DNA of 64,000 nucleotides. It comes from Protopterus annectens (Eukaryota; Chordata; Ceratodontiformes; Protopteridae). Where the stretch lies: positions 572,090,057-572,154,056 of the forward strand of contig NC_056749.1 of assembly GCF_019279795.1 (NCBI RefSeq), read 5' to 3'. The position numbers and the translations under genes are program-made. The notes under the pieces were generated by a model. The model saw only the letters and a program-made list of their open reading frames with translations. It was not told the origin of the DNA and ran no database searches. Every line of letters begins with the position of its first letter. Position 1 is the first letter of the stretch. Of the stretch, positions 25,491 through 36,785 are shown piece by piece.

Positions 25491-25928
25491 TGGGTTTAGG
25501 ATAGTTCACTGAATGCACATTTCACTGAAAAGTCAATTCACTGAAACACATTTCACTGAAAGTTATATAGTGCCTTTTCACCACTGTAGTGTGACCCTGG
25601 AGTTAATATATATAGTAAGGGAGGTGTGGGGGGCATAGCCCCCCACATATTTTAAGTATATATTATGTTTGGAAAACAGTAATATATTGGAATCGCAAGT
25701 ATACATGTATATAGTTTAAAATATTTAAAATATGTGGGGGGCTATGCCCCCCTCCCCCTTACTATATATACTAACTCCAGGGTTGCACTACAGTGGGGAA
25801 AAGGCGATATATAACTTTCAGTGAAATGTGTTTCAATGAATTGAGTTTTCAGTGAATTGCGCTTTCAATGAAAAGTGCACACTGATTTGACTATCAGTGA
25901 AATGTGCATCCAGTGAAATGTCCTAGAC

Positions 25929-25930
<2 letters not shown>
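25491..25930. mobile_element. Large hairpin MITE in a (TA)n tract
   Basis: The terminal inverted repeats read GGGTTTAGGA on the left and TCCTAGACCC on the right. The arms extend roughly 160-200 bp inward, through repeated TTCACTGAA motifs and GGGGGGCATAGCCCCCCAC on the left, matched by GTGGGGGGCTATGCCCCCC on the right, to a ~60-bp loop near 25660-25720. TA dinucleotides flank both ends, suggesting a TA-targeting (Tc1/mariner-like) mover, but the target duplication cannot be read inside a TA tract. No ORF. The inner arm sequence is shared with 1125-1262 and 16290-16450. Confidence 0.8.

Positions 25931-26000
<70 letters not shown>
25931..26000. repeat. (TA)n microsatellite
   Basis: A 70-base TA run directly next to the right end of the hairpin element. 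Confidence 0.97.
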
Positions 26001-26227
26001 GTATATAGATGTAGATATGTGTATATATTGGTAGAAAATACTAGGTGGACATAAAATAGGCTTCACTGTTGGTAGAAAATATGTTCTGATAATACTTTAA
26101 TGTAAATATTTATGTGCAGGTACAAAATCTGTTGACAGGGATACTTAGTGACCCTGACTGTTGAAAACGCTATTCAGTGAGGCTGACCAACTCTAAGAAG
26201 CAGACTGACCTTCATCTGAAATTAAAG

Positions 26228-29200
26228 ATGCCAAAATCTGACAGAAAGAGGAAGCAGGCCACAAAAGAGCTAGCAGATATTGCTGCAAAGATCCCTCAAT
26301 AGCTAAGTTATTGGTTTAATTCTAAGAGAATACCCACAGCATCTCATCCCACCAGTGATAGCTCTGAAAACATCACAGACACCCAAGGCCCTTCCATTAC
26401 CATAGCAAGCATCCAGAACATTACAGCAGAGACCAATTCTGTGTGTGAAATCGCTTCTGAAAGTATTAATGTAAACACCCCAGCTTCAAGTAACAAACCA
26501 GCAGAGGATTTCTGGAAGATGAGATTAGATTTGGATTTTACCTACCGCAAATAGCTGCGGTGGTGGTGTTGCGGTAGTCTTGTCGCCTCACAGTAAGACG
26601 TTGTCCTGTTCAATTCTCAGCTAAAGCGTCTTCTGTGTGGAGACATGCGTGAATGGGCATACCTTCATTGAAGGTTGTGTGTCAGGCCTGGCAAGTCAGT
26701 ACGTAAAAATCTACTGCCAATCATTAGCGGACCGGAGTTCCGCTGTGGCGACCCCTAACCGGGAAAAGCCAAAATATACAACAACAACAACAACAACAAT
26801 CCTGAAAATACTGATGCTGCCAGCTGCAATTTTAGCACAGATTTTGATGCTTCCATTATTACTGTTAGCTACAGTCACTTTCCAGAAGTGTCATCTACCT
26901 TGGAAGATGCAGAATACCAACAAGCTGAAATTTCTTCCCCCCTGGACAAAGGTGGTGGGTGACAAATCAAATGCAAGTGGAGATCTGTTTCGTAAAAATG
27001 ATCCTAATTTAAGTATTTATCATGAAGCTGAGAAAATGCCACTTGCTCCATTTCAGCCAGCATGTGTGACTTCTGATCCTTCCTGTTTTCTAGCATGCAA
27101 TTCAGTTTGTTGCAGCAATATTGATGAGATTTTCCAACCAGGAAATGTAAAAGAAACCTGTATTAAGCAAACTGTTGTGAGAAGTAAATCAAAAACGGAA
27201 TGCAGAAGTTGTCAACCACAATGGTTTTCATCTTTCTCTTGGTTAACCTACTGCCAGTTCAAAGGATGTGTATATTGTTATTACTGCAGTGGTGCAGTGA
27301 CAAGAAAACTCCTTACATCTTTTCACTGTGGTGTGCCTACATTCTGTTTGAGTGGATTCAGTGACTGGTAGAAAACAATCCAAAAATTCAACAAACATCA
27401 ACTGACCTCATTCTACCGTGAAGCTGTTGAGAAGTACAGTGCTTTCAAAAACAGTTGAATGAACATTGCTGCTCAAGTTAACCAGCAACATTCCCAGGTA
27501 CAATTGAAGAACTGTACACTGTTCCAAAACCAGGTGACATCAGTAAAAGTTTTAGTAAGACAAGGACTAGCTATTTGTGGAAAAGAAGAACAGGAAAGCA
27601 GTTTGAGACAGTTGATGCTGACAAGAGCAGAAGATGTACCAGAGCTGATGAAGTGGTTGCAGGAGTAATGATATCAGAATGACGAAATCATGGAGGTCAT
27701 GGCTCATCAGCTTCTACGGAATTTATTACATGAAATAAGGTGCAAATTGAACCTTTATTCCATAACAGCAGATGAATCATGAGACATAAGTCAGCATGAA
27801 CAGATGACTGTATGTGTCTGTTGGGTGTCACTTCCTGAGTTCACTATTCAGGAAGATTTTATAATGTATAAAATGGAAAAGACAGATGCAGAATCCATCA
27901 CAAATTCACTGAAAGGTGTTTTATTAAGGTGACATTTGCCACTGAAAAACTTAAGAGGACAAGCATATGATGGAGCAGCCAACATGAGTGGATGCATTTC
28001 TGGAACTGCTATTAGAATTAGAAAAGAGAATCTACTTGCTCTAAATGTCCACTGTGCCAATCATTGCTTAGACATGGTGTTACAAAACTGTGCAAAAACT
28101 AGCACTGCTATTCAGGATGCCCCCTCTTTTGTTCAAGATGCCAATATACCCATTCCTGCATCACCTCGGAGAATAGCTCATTTTGAAAGCATAATAAGCA
28201 TAATATCAGGAGATGATGATCCATATAGTATGATAGGATTACATTTACTTTGTTGAACAAGATGGACAGCTAGAACAAAAATCATTAAGGGTATTTTAGC
28301 CAATTATAAAAGACTGTATGACACTTTACAAGACCTTCAACATGACAGGAATTATGATGTACAAAGTAAAGCCAGAGGGTTGTTAACAATGAATACCAAG
28401 TTTATAACATACTTTGGACTTATTGTTTCCTGTAACATATTTAGTGTATTGGAACAAGTAGCAAGTATGTTACAAGCAAAAACACTGATGGCACAAACTA
28501 CAATAATTAGTATAAATAACCTTAAGTTAAACTTGCAAAGACAGTGTAATAACTTTGATCAAGTGTTTGACACCATCAAGGACAGAGCTCAGCAAATACA
28601 GATTAATAAAGAGCCAAAGCTTCCTAGAAAGCACACAGCCCCAACAAGGTTACAGGATGGTACTGCACCTCATCACCACCATGATTCTGCTAAAGACTGC
28701 TACCATCAAATGTACTTTGAGTGTATCGATGCATGCCTTTCTGAACTCAACCGTCATTTTGATCAGGAAACATACAACTTACTGTCTTCCATGGAGGATA
28801 TGCTGCTTCAAGCAGCCAATAGCACTTCATTTGCTATTCCACCTCAAGTTGAGAGAATATATGGAGTGAAGACATAAACATTGATAGTTTGACTGCACAG
28901 TTGCAGCTGTTCCCAGGACTTGTACAGCAGGTGTTCCCAGAGGTGACAACTGTTCTCTCTATTGACACTATAATTGATGCTTTGGTGAACAAGGACTACC
29001 ATCAGCAAATGCTGTACAGTGAAGTAGTAAAGCTACTGCAAATTTACCTCCTTGCACCAATGAGTACAGCAAATGGGGAAATTACATTTTATACCCAACT
29101 CAGAATAAAATCATATTTAAGGTCTACTATGACAGAGAAAAGGTACAATCATCTAATGCTTCTGTACATCCACAAAGAAAGGACTGACAAGCTGAAGTGT

Positions 29201-29266
29201 ACAGAAATTCTGAAGGAGTTTGTGCAGCAGAGAAATGAATGGAGACCACTTTTTTGGAAGTTGTAA
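26228..29266 (+). pseudogene. hAT transposase (TTF zinc finger, DUF4371-like), decayed
   Basis: It starts MPKSDRKRKQATKEL. A TTF-type zinc-finger region lies near 27210-27375 (WFSSFSWLTYC, FKGCVYCYYC, then a GFSDW-like end). The catalytic region has ITADES with the first Asp near 27767, RGQAYDGAANMSG with the second Asp near 27970, and HCANHCLD near 28055, the CxxH feature of hAT enzymes. The C-terminal dimerisation domain is at 29045-29266: LAPMSTANGEITF, LRSTMTEKRYNHL and YIHKERTD. Length fits the ZMYM1-like hAT transposase group. Stops and frameshifts (near 26300, 26540, 27369, 27455, 27666, 27780, 28255) and a SINE insertion inactivate it. Confidence 0.85.
26545..26802 (+). mobile_element. 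tRNA-derived SINE with RTE-like 3' end, inside the hAT gene
   Basis: The 5' head near 26552-26620 keeps tRNA-like promoter remnants (GTTGCGGTAGTCTTGTCGCC, then TTCAATTCTC as a degraded box B). The body has TCTGTGTGGAGACATG and CCAATCATTAGCGGACC. The 3' end CCGCTGTGGCGACCCCTAAC matches the RTE lineage-1 3' end at 22331-22355, then an (AAC)n tail. The copy at 49100-49386 is in reverse orientation. It interrupts the transposase frame, so it is younger than the hAT copy. Confidence 0.82.
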
Positions 29267-29394
29267 AGTAACCTGTTTTAGTTCAGTGCTAACACATACA
29301 TTTAATCTTCCTGGAACAATTTAATGAGTACATTGTGCAGCAAGTAATACAAATTAACATGTAGTGCTATTTTGACTGATTTCCTCACTACTGT
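29267..29394. other. hAT 3' flank
   Basis: Sequence between the hAT stop codon and the next LINE fragment. It is probably the hAT 3' UTR, but no terminal inverted repeat could be identified. Confidence 0.35.
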
Positions 29395-31026
29395 AGACAC
29401 GTGATGGTCAAAGGCTATATTACTGCCTATGACTGTCCTTAAGTCCCTGACTACTGGGTCAACTCTAAGGGGTGCGTCAGTATGATAGCAGGGGTGGATG
29501 ACTTCTCAAAGGATATGATTATGCATTTCTTGGTATTTAGTGTTCATCCATGGCTCTGACACTGGCTGTTTGTCTGTGTCAGCCCTTCCTGCAGTGCATT
29601 TATGTAGGTGTGGGATTCAATGGCATCTCCTAATTTGCAATCATCTAATTTAGTCAGCCAGAGACCATTGACATTGGCCTTGACTTCAGAGAAGTGAATG
29701 CCAAAAAGGAGTGGTCCAAGGATCAATCCCTGATGGACTCTACTTGTGACTGGCCTCTTTGTTGAGGTGGACTCCCCAATTCTAACTTCCTGGATCCTGT
29801 CTGTGAGCCAGTTACCTATCCACTGGGTGACATATGGGTTTGTACCTAACCTCTTGAATTTGTCACCAATGCCCAAGTAGGGTATCGTTTCCAGTACCTT
29901 GGCCAGGTCAGGGTAGGCAGTGTGAACCATTTTGCCCTTACCCATTGCTTTGGTGACCTTTTCAAGAACTCCGCCACTTGAGCTGACTTAACCTGACCTC
30001 AGTGAAACCAAACTGGGTTGAGTCCAGTGTCTGGAGGTTTTCTATATAATTATTTATCATTTCCATGATAATTCTTTCCATGGTTTTGTATACAAGACTA
30101 GTGAAACTTGTGTCTATAGCTTCCAGGGTGTAGATAGCCCATCTTTGTGCAGAGGGATGACTGTCGCTGTTCTCCATTCATGAGGCACAAAGCTTGTTTG
30201 GAGGTTATAGTTAAATATCAATTCCAGAGGGTCTGATAGGTCATGTTTCACACTGTTTAGAAGGCATCCTGGGATATTGTCTGGGCTCACTGATTCAGTG
30301 TTCCCGTCTGTGAACCAGTTATCTATCCACTGGGTGACATATGGGTTTGTACTTAACCTCTTGAATTTGTCATCAATGCCAAAGTGGGGTATTATTCCCA
30401 GTACCTTGGCCAGGTCAGGGTAGGCAGTGTGAACCATTTTGCCCTTACCCATTGCTTTGGTGACCTTTTTAAGAACTCCGCCACTTGAGTTGAATTAACC
30501 TGACCTCGATGAAACCAAACTGGGTTGATTCCAGTGTCTGGAGGTTTACTATATCATTATTTATCATTTCCATGATAATTCTTTCTATGGTTTTGCATAT
30601 AAGACTAGTGAGACTTGTGTCTGTAGTTTCCAGGTTCTGTAAATGGCCCACCTTTGTGCAGAGGGATGACTGTTGCTATCCTCCATTCATGGGGCATGAA
30701 GCCTGTTTGGAGGCCATAGTTAAATATCAATTACAGAGGGACTGATAAGTCATGTTTCAAACTGTTTAGAAGGCATCTCGGTATATTGTCTGGGACCATT
30801 GATTCAGTGTTCTTGGCCTTAGAGAGAGCATTAAGGACCTGTTTCCTATTGAGTGCAAGAAGAGTTGTATTTGATATTTCCTGAGGGAAGTTGAGGGGGA
30901 GAGAAGGGTAAAGCAGCAGCTGAAATTGTTGGCCAGTAGGCTTGCTATATCTTCTATCTCAGTATAGGTAGCTCCATTTACAATGAGGTCTCCGTACAAT
31001 TGTGTATTGCCTTTGAGGGTAACTTA
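29395..31026 (-). mobile_element. CR1 ORF2 fragment with internal duplication
   Basis: On the minus strand it encodes reverse-transcriptase pieces of the same CR1 subfamily as 8206-15498: LICKTIERIIMEMINN, AYPDLAKVL, NPYVTQWI and LILGPLLFGIHFSEVKANV. Both ends are truncated, without UTRs or the 3' octamer. The catalytic FADD block reads KLDDCK, a codon short. It contains a tandem duplication of about 507 bp. It may have inserted in the hAT 3' region. Confidence 0.82.
29797..30812 (-). repeat. ~507-bp tandem duplication in the CR1 reverse-transcriptase fragment
   Basis: Unit 29797-30304 and unit 30305-30812 both run from the NWLTD/NWFTD region through the AYPDLAKVL and IERIIMEMINN blocks to the PDNIPGCLLNS region. 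The landmark CACTGGGTGACATATGGG is at 29821 and 30328. The join lies near 30304, where TDGN runs straight into TESVSPDN. The copies differ by many substitutions, so the duplication is old. Confidence 0.85.
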
Positions 31027-32924
31027 AGCTTTAGCTGTATCAGTGGAGAGCCACTAATTTTAAAAGAGTAAGATACAGTACTGTTTGACCTGCTGCAAAT
31101 TGTATTTAAATAACTTCACTTGGTATAATTTTTTAAACAGTTTCACTTGGGTACAGTGTTTGACTTACTGTAAATTGTAAATAGCCTGTATACAACTGTT
31201 GCTTTCTTTCAATATGCCAAATCATCCTTGATACATTACTTTAATTTACACCATACTACAGTCCCTGTTTTGTAGCCTACATTTTCATACAGTTTTGTAG
31301 TGTTTAGTCTTTTATGCCTTTTATACTCTTAGTTTGTTATGATATTTCATTGTCTGCCATTCTATTATACTGTATGAGCTCAGGTCATGGTTAACAGAGT
31401 TGTTTAAACCACTCCCCTTACCTACTTAACAAAGAATAAATAAGTATACCCTAAGGTGTTGTCTGTGTAGCTTGTTACTGCCATTGTGTAATTGTGCTAT
31501 AGTAAGGTTTGGTCAGAATGTATGGCATCAGTGTTGAACTTCTGAGGTGATACAGTACTATGTTGTGAAGTCCATTAATGCCAACTGTATAATAAAATCT
31601 GATGTAATAAGTGGAGTACTTGTTTTGCAGTTCTTCAGGTAAGTGATATGTAGATGTAATCATCTTATTTGCATTTCTAGTTTGTATGATGTAATATTAT
31701 CCTACCAAGAGTTCTGCAGTTCTGCTGAGACACTTTTTACCTCAATATGGCTGACTTGTATACAAGCTTGCATTGCATTTTATTTCATTATTTCTTCTTA
31801 GACTCTAAACTCAGACACAGTATTTTCCCCCACTTTTGTTACTGCATGCCAAGTAGAATATAAGGGACTTTGTGTTTGTCTGTTTCTGACCACAGTCCTG
31901 GCAGCCCACTGTAAACTTTATTATGAAGTAGGAAATACACAAGCTTTAGCAGTACTACAGCTTCCATATTTACAGCTGCACAATAGAAAGTGTACGGCAT
32001 GCTGTCAGTACTATGGTCAGAAATAGATCCATTGTATCCCTGCTTACAAAGCTATTGCAGTTCTCTCTATGTAGGTCAAGTACTGCATCAAGTACTTTCA
32101 TCATCTTATTCCTCTCCACTGATAAGTTGTCCAGAAAAAGAGTAATGTACTTCAGAATGACATGCTTGATTTAACAGTACTGCCAGTGCTTCTTTAACAC
32201 ATTCCAACTCATATCAACACGGGTTGGGTTAATTTATAATTCTGTAAGAGGTTTATGCACAAATATCCTTAATGAAACTTAGCTTGCATCATGCTGATGC
32301 ACCTGAAATGGTAGTAAATACTTAAACAAAAATTGCTCTTTTTAAATCACTAAGTGCCCCCCCCCGTCTTCAACAGCTTCCGGCACCTATGTTGAGCAGT
32401 CTAGCACAGTGTACACTATATCTATGAATACCACCCCTAGTCTTTCATAAACATGAAGTAAAATGGATATAACCAACCTGCCTCCAGACTGCAATAAACT
32501 AGATAAGAAGTAAACATACAACAAATGCAATATATGTCAGCTTTTGCCAACCAGGAAATCTCATCCCCATTGAAATGAAGTGGTGCCAAAAAGTTGTGCA
32601 GAAAACATGCTGTTAAATGACCCATCTTTACAAAAACTATGACTAGAGTAACAGTGTGGAGATAAAAAAGTTAAAAATGCAGGATCTTAGCTTAGTTCTG
32701 TCATTTCAGATTCATTTGAGTGAAAGCATTCACATTTTTGGAGTGCATCAATGACACATTTTATGACTACAATTCAGTCATTTAAAGAATGAAAGAAGGT
32801 GGACATGCAGCAACACACCATTGTAAACCTCTCAACTTTCACTCCTCTATTCATTCAACTCGAAATGTTTATATATAGCCAGGACTTCTGTTAGCCCAGA
32901 TGTGTTGGCAGTATAAGGATATCA

Positions 32925-32988
<64 letters not shown>

Positions 32989-34149
32989 AACATGGTAAAA
33001 ACACCCCAGGGTATAAGTGTTTTTTTTCTGTGGTGACCTAAGAGCTTTTTCTTGGATTAAATGACAGGCATATGGAGGCAATAAGAATCAAACCAGAACT
33101 ATAGAATCAAGGTAAGCAGCTCATAGCCATAATCCTTTTTTCCTAAAATGCCAAACTAGCATTGTATAATATTGCCTGATAGTACCAAACCAAACAGAAA
33201 TGTGTATCCCATAAAAGACATTCATTTAGGGCTAGACTCTGTCATGCACAGATAATGTATTCATTATTTTTCAGTCTGTATAGAATCATGGAGGAGGAGG
33301 AGGAGTCAGCATGTGCAGATGATGCTTGGCAAAGGAGGTCAGAGTGTATCTGTAGGCTGTAGTTCCTGCACATTATGCAGCATATCAGCAATGCATATCT
33401 GTGGCATACTTCCATTGTTTTATTTGATGCAACATTTTTTTCATCTGAACAACCCAGTAAAATCTGTAGTGAACACACACACTGTTTTTGAAACCACATA
33501 AAGAAAGAAAAGCAATTGGTACTGTGATGTGCTATTCGTTCTGCAGCAGAGAATGCCTTTGTACAGGTGTGCAGTCTAGCTGATTGTGGTAACATTTTTG
33601 TGGTGTGCTCCTTGGTAGTCAAACATTTGCTGAAATTATAAAATTATATAAAAAAATGTGTATTTTGGCTAATCCAGGAATCCACTAAAGCTGTGTGCAT
33701 ATTACCAGTTTGCAAAAATTAAGCATCCACTAATTTCGTAGTATGTATGAACAAATGATGAATGTTTTGCTCCTTCAACTCACTCTTATGCTAAAATTGC
33801 ATGAGTATATGCCTTTACAAGACAGTTCTCCAAAGTCAGTTAATTGCTGTTACTGACAAAAAAATTAATCCATTTCCTCTCTACTATTGTGACAGTAGCA
33901 GTTCATAGTAAGCATTGATATTTTAGCTGCCTGCTATTTAGGTTACACATTTATGTAAGCCACACAAAAAGATTAAGATGTGTGTACCCCCCAAAAGTCA
34001 AAACAAAAACAGTTAATTCCTTCAGAGCCCATATTGTTACAAGGGATCTGTTTTCCACTGTAGAATACACCTGTTTTCTGCAAAGTGATAGCTCAGTAAC
34101 TAAGAAAAAGGATATTTTCACATTTATTTATTTGGTTTGATCAAGCAGA
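31027..34149. other. No recognisable gene
   Basis: AT-rich sequence. CACTAAGTGCCCCCCCCC near 32350, followed by GGCACCTATG, resembles one end of a hAT-like MITE. A (TA)n run lies at 32929-32982. Nothing else is identified. Confidence 0.45.
32929..32982. repeat. (TA)n microsatellite
   Basis: An uninterrupted TA tract of 54 bases. Confidence 0.97.
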
Positions 34150-34640
34150 ATGACTGATATCAAAACTGATCCAGCACTACCTTCTGTCAAGAGTCCTAAG
34201 AAAGATAGGAAAAGGAAAAAAATAAGTCATCTGGTACCAGCATGTCTGCTCAGATACCAAAGGCTGTGGTCTCAAAAAAAAAAATGGCATAGTCTGCCCT
34301 GCCAGCACTAAATTAGGCTCTAAGAACTGCTGCCCATGATTTGACAAAGAATATGGCTCATGTCTTGCTGTCTCAATGAGCCCTGTCAGCATGGGGGAGC
34401 TCATACAGTACAAGGGGCCCTATAATATCAACAAGAAAGAGTACAGGAAATGGAGGAACTAACCATGAAGGAGTCTGCCACAAAAGCCAAAAGACCAACA
34501 GTTCCTACGACTTTGGCAGCAGCTATGAAAATAAAAAAGACTCCTAAGAAGGTAAACAAGCCAGCAGCAGTAACACAGAAGGCAGCCAGGAACACTAAAA
34601 CAAGTCAAACATGCCAAGCCAGGAAAAACTTAAACTGATC
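34150..34640 (+). pseudogene. Lysine/alanine-rich relic, possibly linker-histone-like
   Basis: Scattered frames encode a basic start (SVKSPKKDRKRKKI), a middle with GELIQYKGPYNINKKEY, and a 62-codon open tail (34450-34638) with KRPTVPTTLAAAMKIKKTPK and VNKPAAVTQKAARN. The composition and order (basic head, a GTLVQxKG-like block, Lys/Ala/Pro tail) resemble a linker histone H1. The globular region is too decayed to prove it. Stops and frameshifts near 34290-34450 make it non-functional. A retroelement ORF1 or a chance basic frame are alternatives. Confidence 0.3.
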
Positions 34641-34699
34641 AGCCAAAAAAGACAACAATGAAATGCAAGACTTCTTTTTCTTTTGGCTGTTCTCTTTAG

Positions 34700-36750
34700 G
34701 GGTCGCCACAGCAGATTATCTGTTTCCATTTCTTCCTGTCCTCTGCATCTTGGACCTGTCACACCAGCCACATGCATGTCCTCTCTCACCACATACACAA
34801 ACCTTATCTTAGGCCTTCATCTTTTCTTCTTATCTAGCAGCTCCACCCTTTTCATCCTTCACCCAATATACCCAGCATCCCTCATCAGCAGATGCCCAAA
34901 CCAGTGCAGTCTTGCCTCTCTGGCTTTGTCTCCAAACTGTCCAACCTGAACAAACCCTCTAATATACTCATTTCTAATCCTGTCCATCCCCATCACACCC
35001 AGTGCAAATCTTAATATCTTTGACTGTGCCACCTCCAGCTCTGACTCCTGCCTTTTTGTCAGTGCCACCATCTCCAACCCATATAACATAGCTGGTCTCA
35101 CTATTACCTCATAGACCTTCCCTTTCACACTTACTTGTACCCGTCTTGTCACAAATCACTCCTGACACTCTCCTCCTCCCACTCCACCCTGTCTGTACTC
35201 TCTTCTTTACCTCTCTTCCACACTCACCATTACTCTGAACTGGTGATCCCAAGTATTTAAACTCATTCATCTTTGCCAGCTCTACTCCCTGCATCCTCAC
35301 CATTCTTCTGTCCTTTCCCTAATTCACACATATATTCTGTCTTAGTCCTGCTGACCTTTATTCCTTTCCTCTCTAGAGCATATATCCACCTTTCCATGGT
35401 CTCCTCAACCTGTTCTCTACTCTTACTACAAATCACAATGTCATCCGCAAACATCATAGTCCACGGGGACTCCTGTCTGATCTCGTCTGTCAACCTGTCC
35501 ATTACCATTGCAAATAAGAAAGGGCTCAGAGCTGATCCTTGATGTAATCCCACTTCCACCTTGAATGCATCCATCACTACTACCACAGACCTAAACCACT
35601 GTTACACTGCCCTTGTACATATATTGTACCACTCTTACATACTTCTCTGCCACTCCTGACTTCCTCATACAATACCACAGCTCCTCTCAAAGCACCCTGT
35701 CATATGCTTTCTGTAAGTCCACAAAAACACAATGCAACTCCTTCTGACCTTCTCTTTACTTCTGCATCAACAGCCTCAGAGCAAACATTGCATCTGTAGT
35801 GCTCATTCCTGGCATGAAACCATACTGCTGCTCACTAATCATCACCACCCTTCTTAACCTAGCTTCCACTACTCTTTCCTATAACTTCATGCTGTGGCTG
35901 GTCACTTTTATCCCTCTGTAGTTACTACAGCACTGCACATCACCCTTATTCTTACAAATTGGTACCAGTACACTTCTTCTCCACTCCTCAGGCATCCTCT
36001 CACTTTCCAAGATTTTATTAAACAATCTGGATAAAAACCCCATTGTCATCTCTCCTCTCATCACCACCCTTCTTAACCTAGCTTCCACTACTCTTTCCTA
36101 TAACTTCATGCTGTGGCTGGTCACTTTTATCCCTCTGTAGTTACTACAGCACTGCACATCACCCTTATTCTTACAAATTGGTACCAGTACACTTCTTCTC
36201 CACTCCTCAGGCATCCTCTCACTTTCCAAGATTTTATTAAACAATCTGGATAAAAACCCCATTGTCATCTCTCCTGAACACTTCCATGTTTCCGCAGGTA
36301 TGTCATCTGGATCAACAGCCTTTCCATTCTTCATCCTCTTCATACCTGTCCTTACTTCCTCCTTGCTAATCCATTACACTTCCTGATTTATTATCCGCAC
36401 ATCATCTAACCTTCTATCTCGCTCATTCTCTTCTTTCATCAACCCCTCAAAGTACTCTTTCCATCTGCTCAACACACGCTCATCGCTTGTGAGTACGTTT
36501 CCCTCATTATCCTTTATCACCCTAACCTGCTGCACATCTTTCAGCTCGGTCCCTCCTTAGTGTCCAACCTTTCATAGAACTCGCCATATGGCTTATCATT
36601 AGCCCTCGCCACCTCTATCTTCACCATGCACCTCATCTCCTTCTACTCCTGTCTACTTTCTTCATCTCTCTGACAATCCCACTCCTTTGCCAACCTCTTC
36701 CTCTGTATACTCTCCTGTACTTCCTCATTCCACCATCAGGTCTCCTTGTC
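34700..36750 (-). pseudogene. RTE lineage-1 ORF2 relic (linker, reverse transcriptase, C-terminus)
   Basis: The order on the minus strand: TWWWNEEVQE linker; a ARANDKPYGEFYERLDTKEG block; MKRMKNGKAVDPDDIPAETW (36343); PEEWRRSVLVPICKNKGD with GIKVTSHSMKL; MVMDRLTDEIRQESPW; and MMFADDIVICSKSREQVEE with both catalytic aspartates. The C-terminal part has EFKYLGSPVQSNGECG and RPAMLYGLEMVALTKRQ. Stops and frameshifts break it, and the tandem duplication repeats the block between MTMGFLSRLFNK and SHSMKL. Confidence 0.85.
35841..36278. repeat. Exact 219-bp tandem duplication in RTE
   Basis: Copy 1 at 35841-36059 and copy 2 from 36060 onward are identical for about 216 bases, ending at TCTCTCCT. No substitution was seen by eye. 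Either a very recent duplication or an assembly error. Confidence 0.93.
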
Positions 36751-36785
36751 CTGCTGTCTCCTGCAGCCCCCCTTTAATTTGAAGT

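Larger units (their letters stand above)
34669..36785 (-). mobile_element. RTE-type LINE, lineage 1, 5'-truncated
   Basis: On the minus strand the 3' end at 34669-34730 reads GCTGTGGCGACCCCTAAAG followed by AACAGCCAAAAG, the same terminus as 22331-22366. It extends upstream to the linker before the reverse transcriptase (TWWWNEEVQESIQRKRLAKE near 36740). It is longer than the copy at 21240 and carries an exact 219-bp tandem duplication. Confidence 0.88.

Noticed and set aside
25124-25518. Frames with long Tyr-Ile repeats
   Set aside because: Products of the (TA)n and (TG)n tracts; no start context or conserved part.
26637-27371. A single 244-codon host protein starting in this interval
   Set aside because: The first third is SINE sequence read through in frame, and the rest is hAT transposase in mixed frames; the frame is accidental.
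32340-32400. Right end of the hAT element at 26.2 kb
   Set aside because: The C-run and GGCACCTATG look like another MITE end, and I could not find a matching left inverted repeat near 26 kb.
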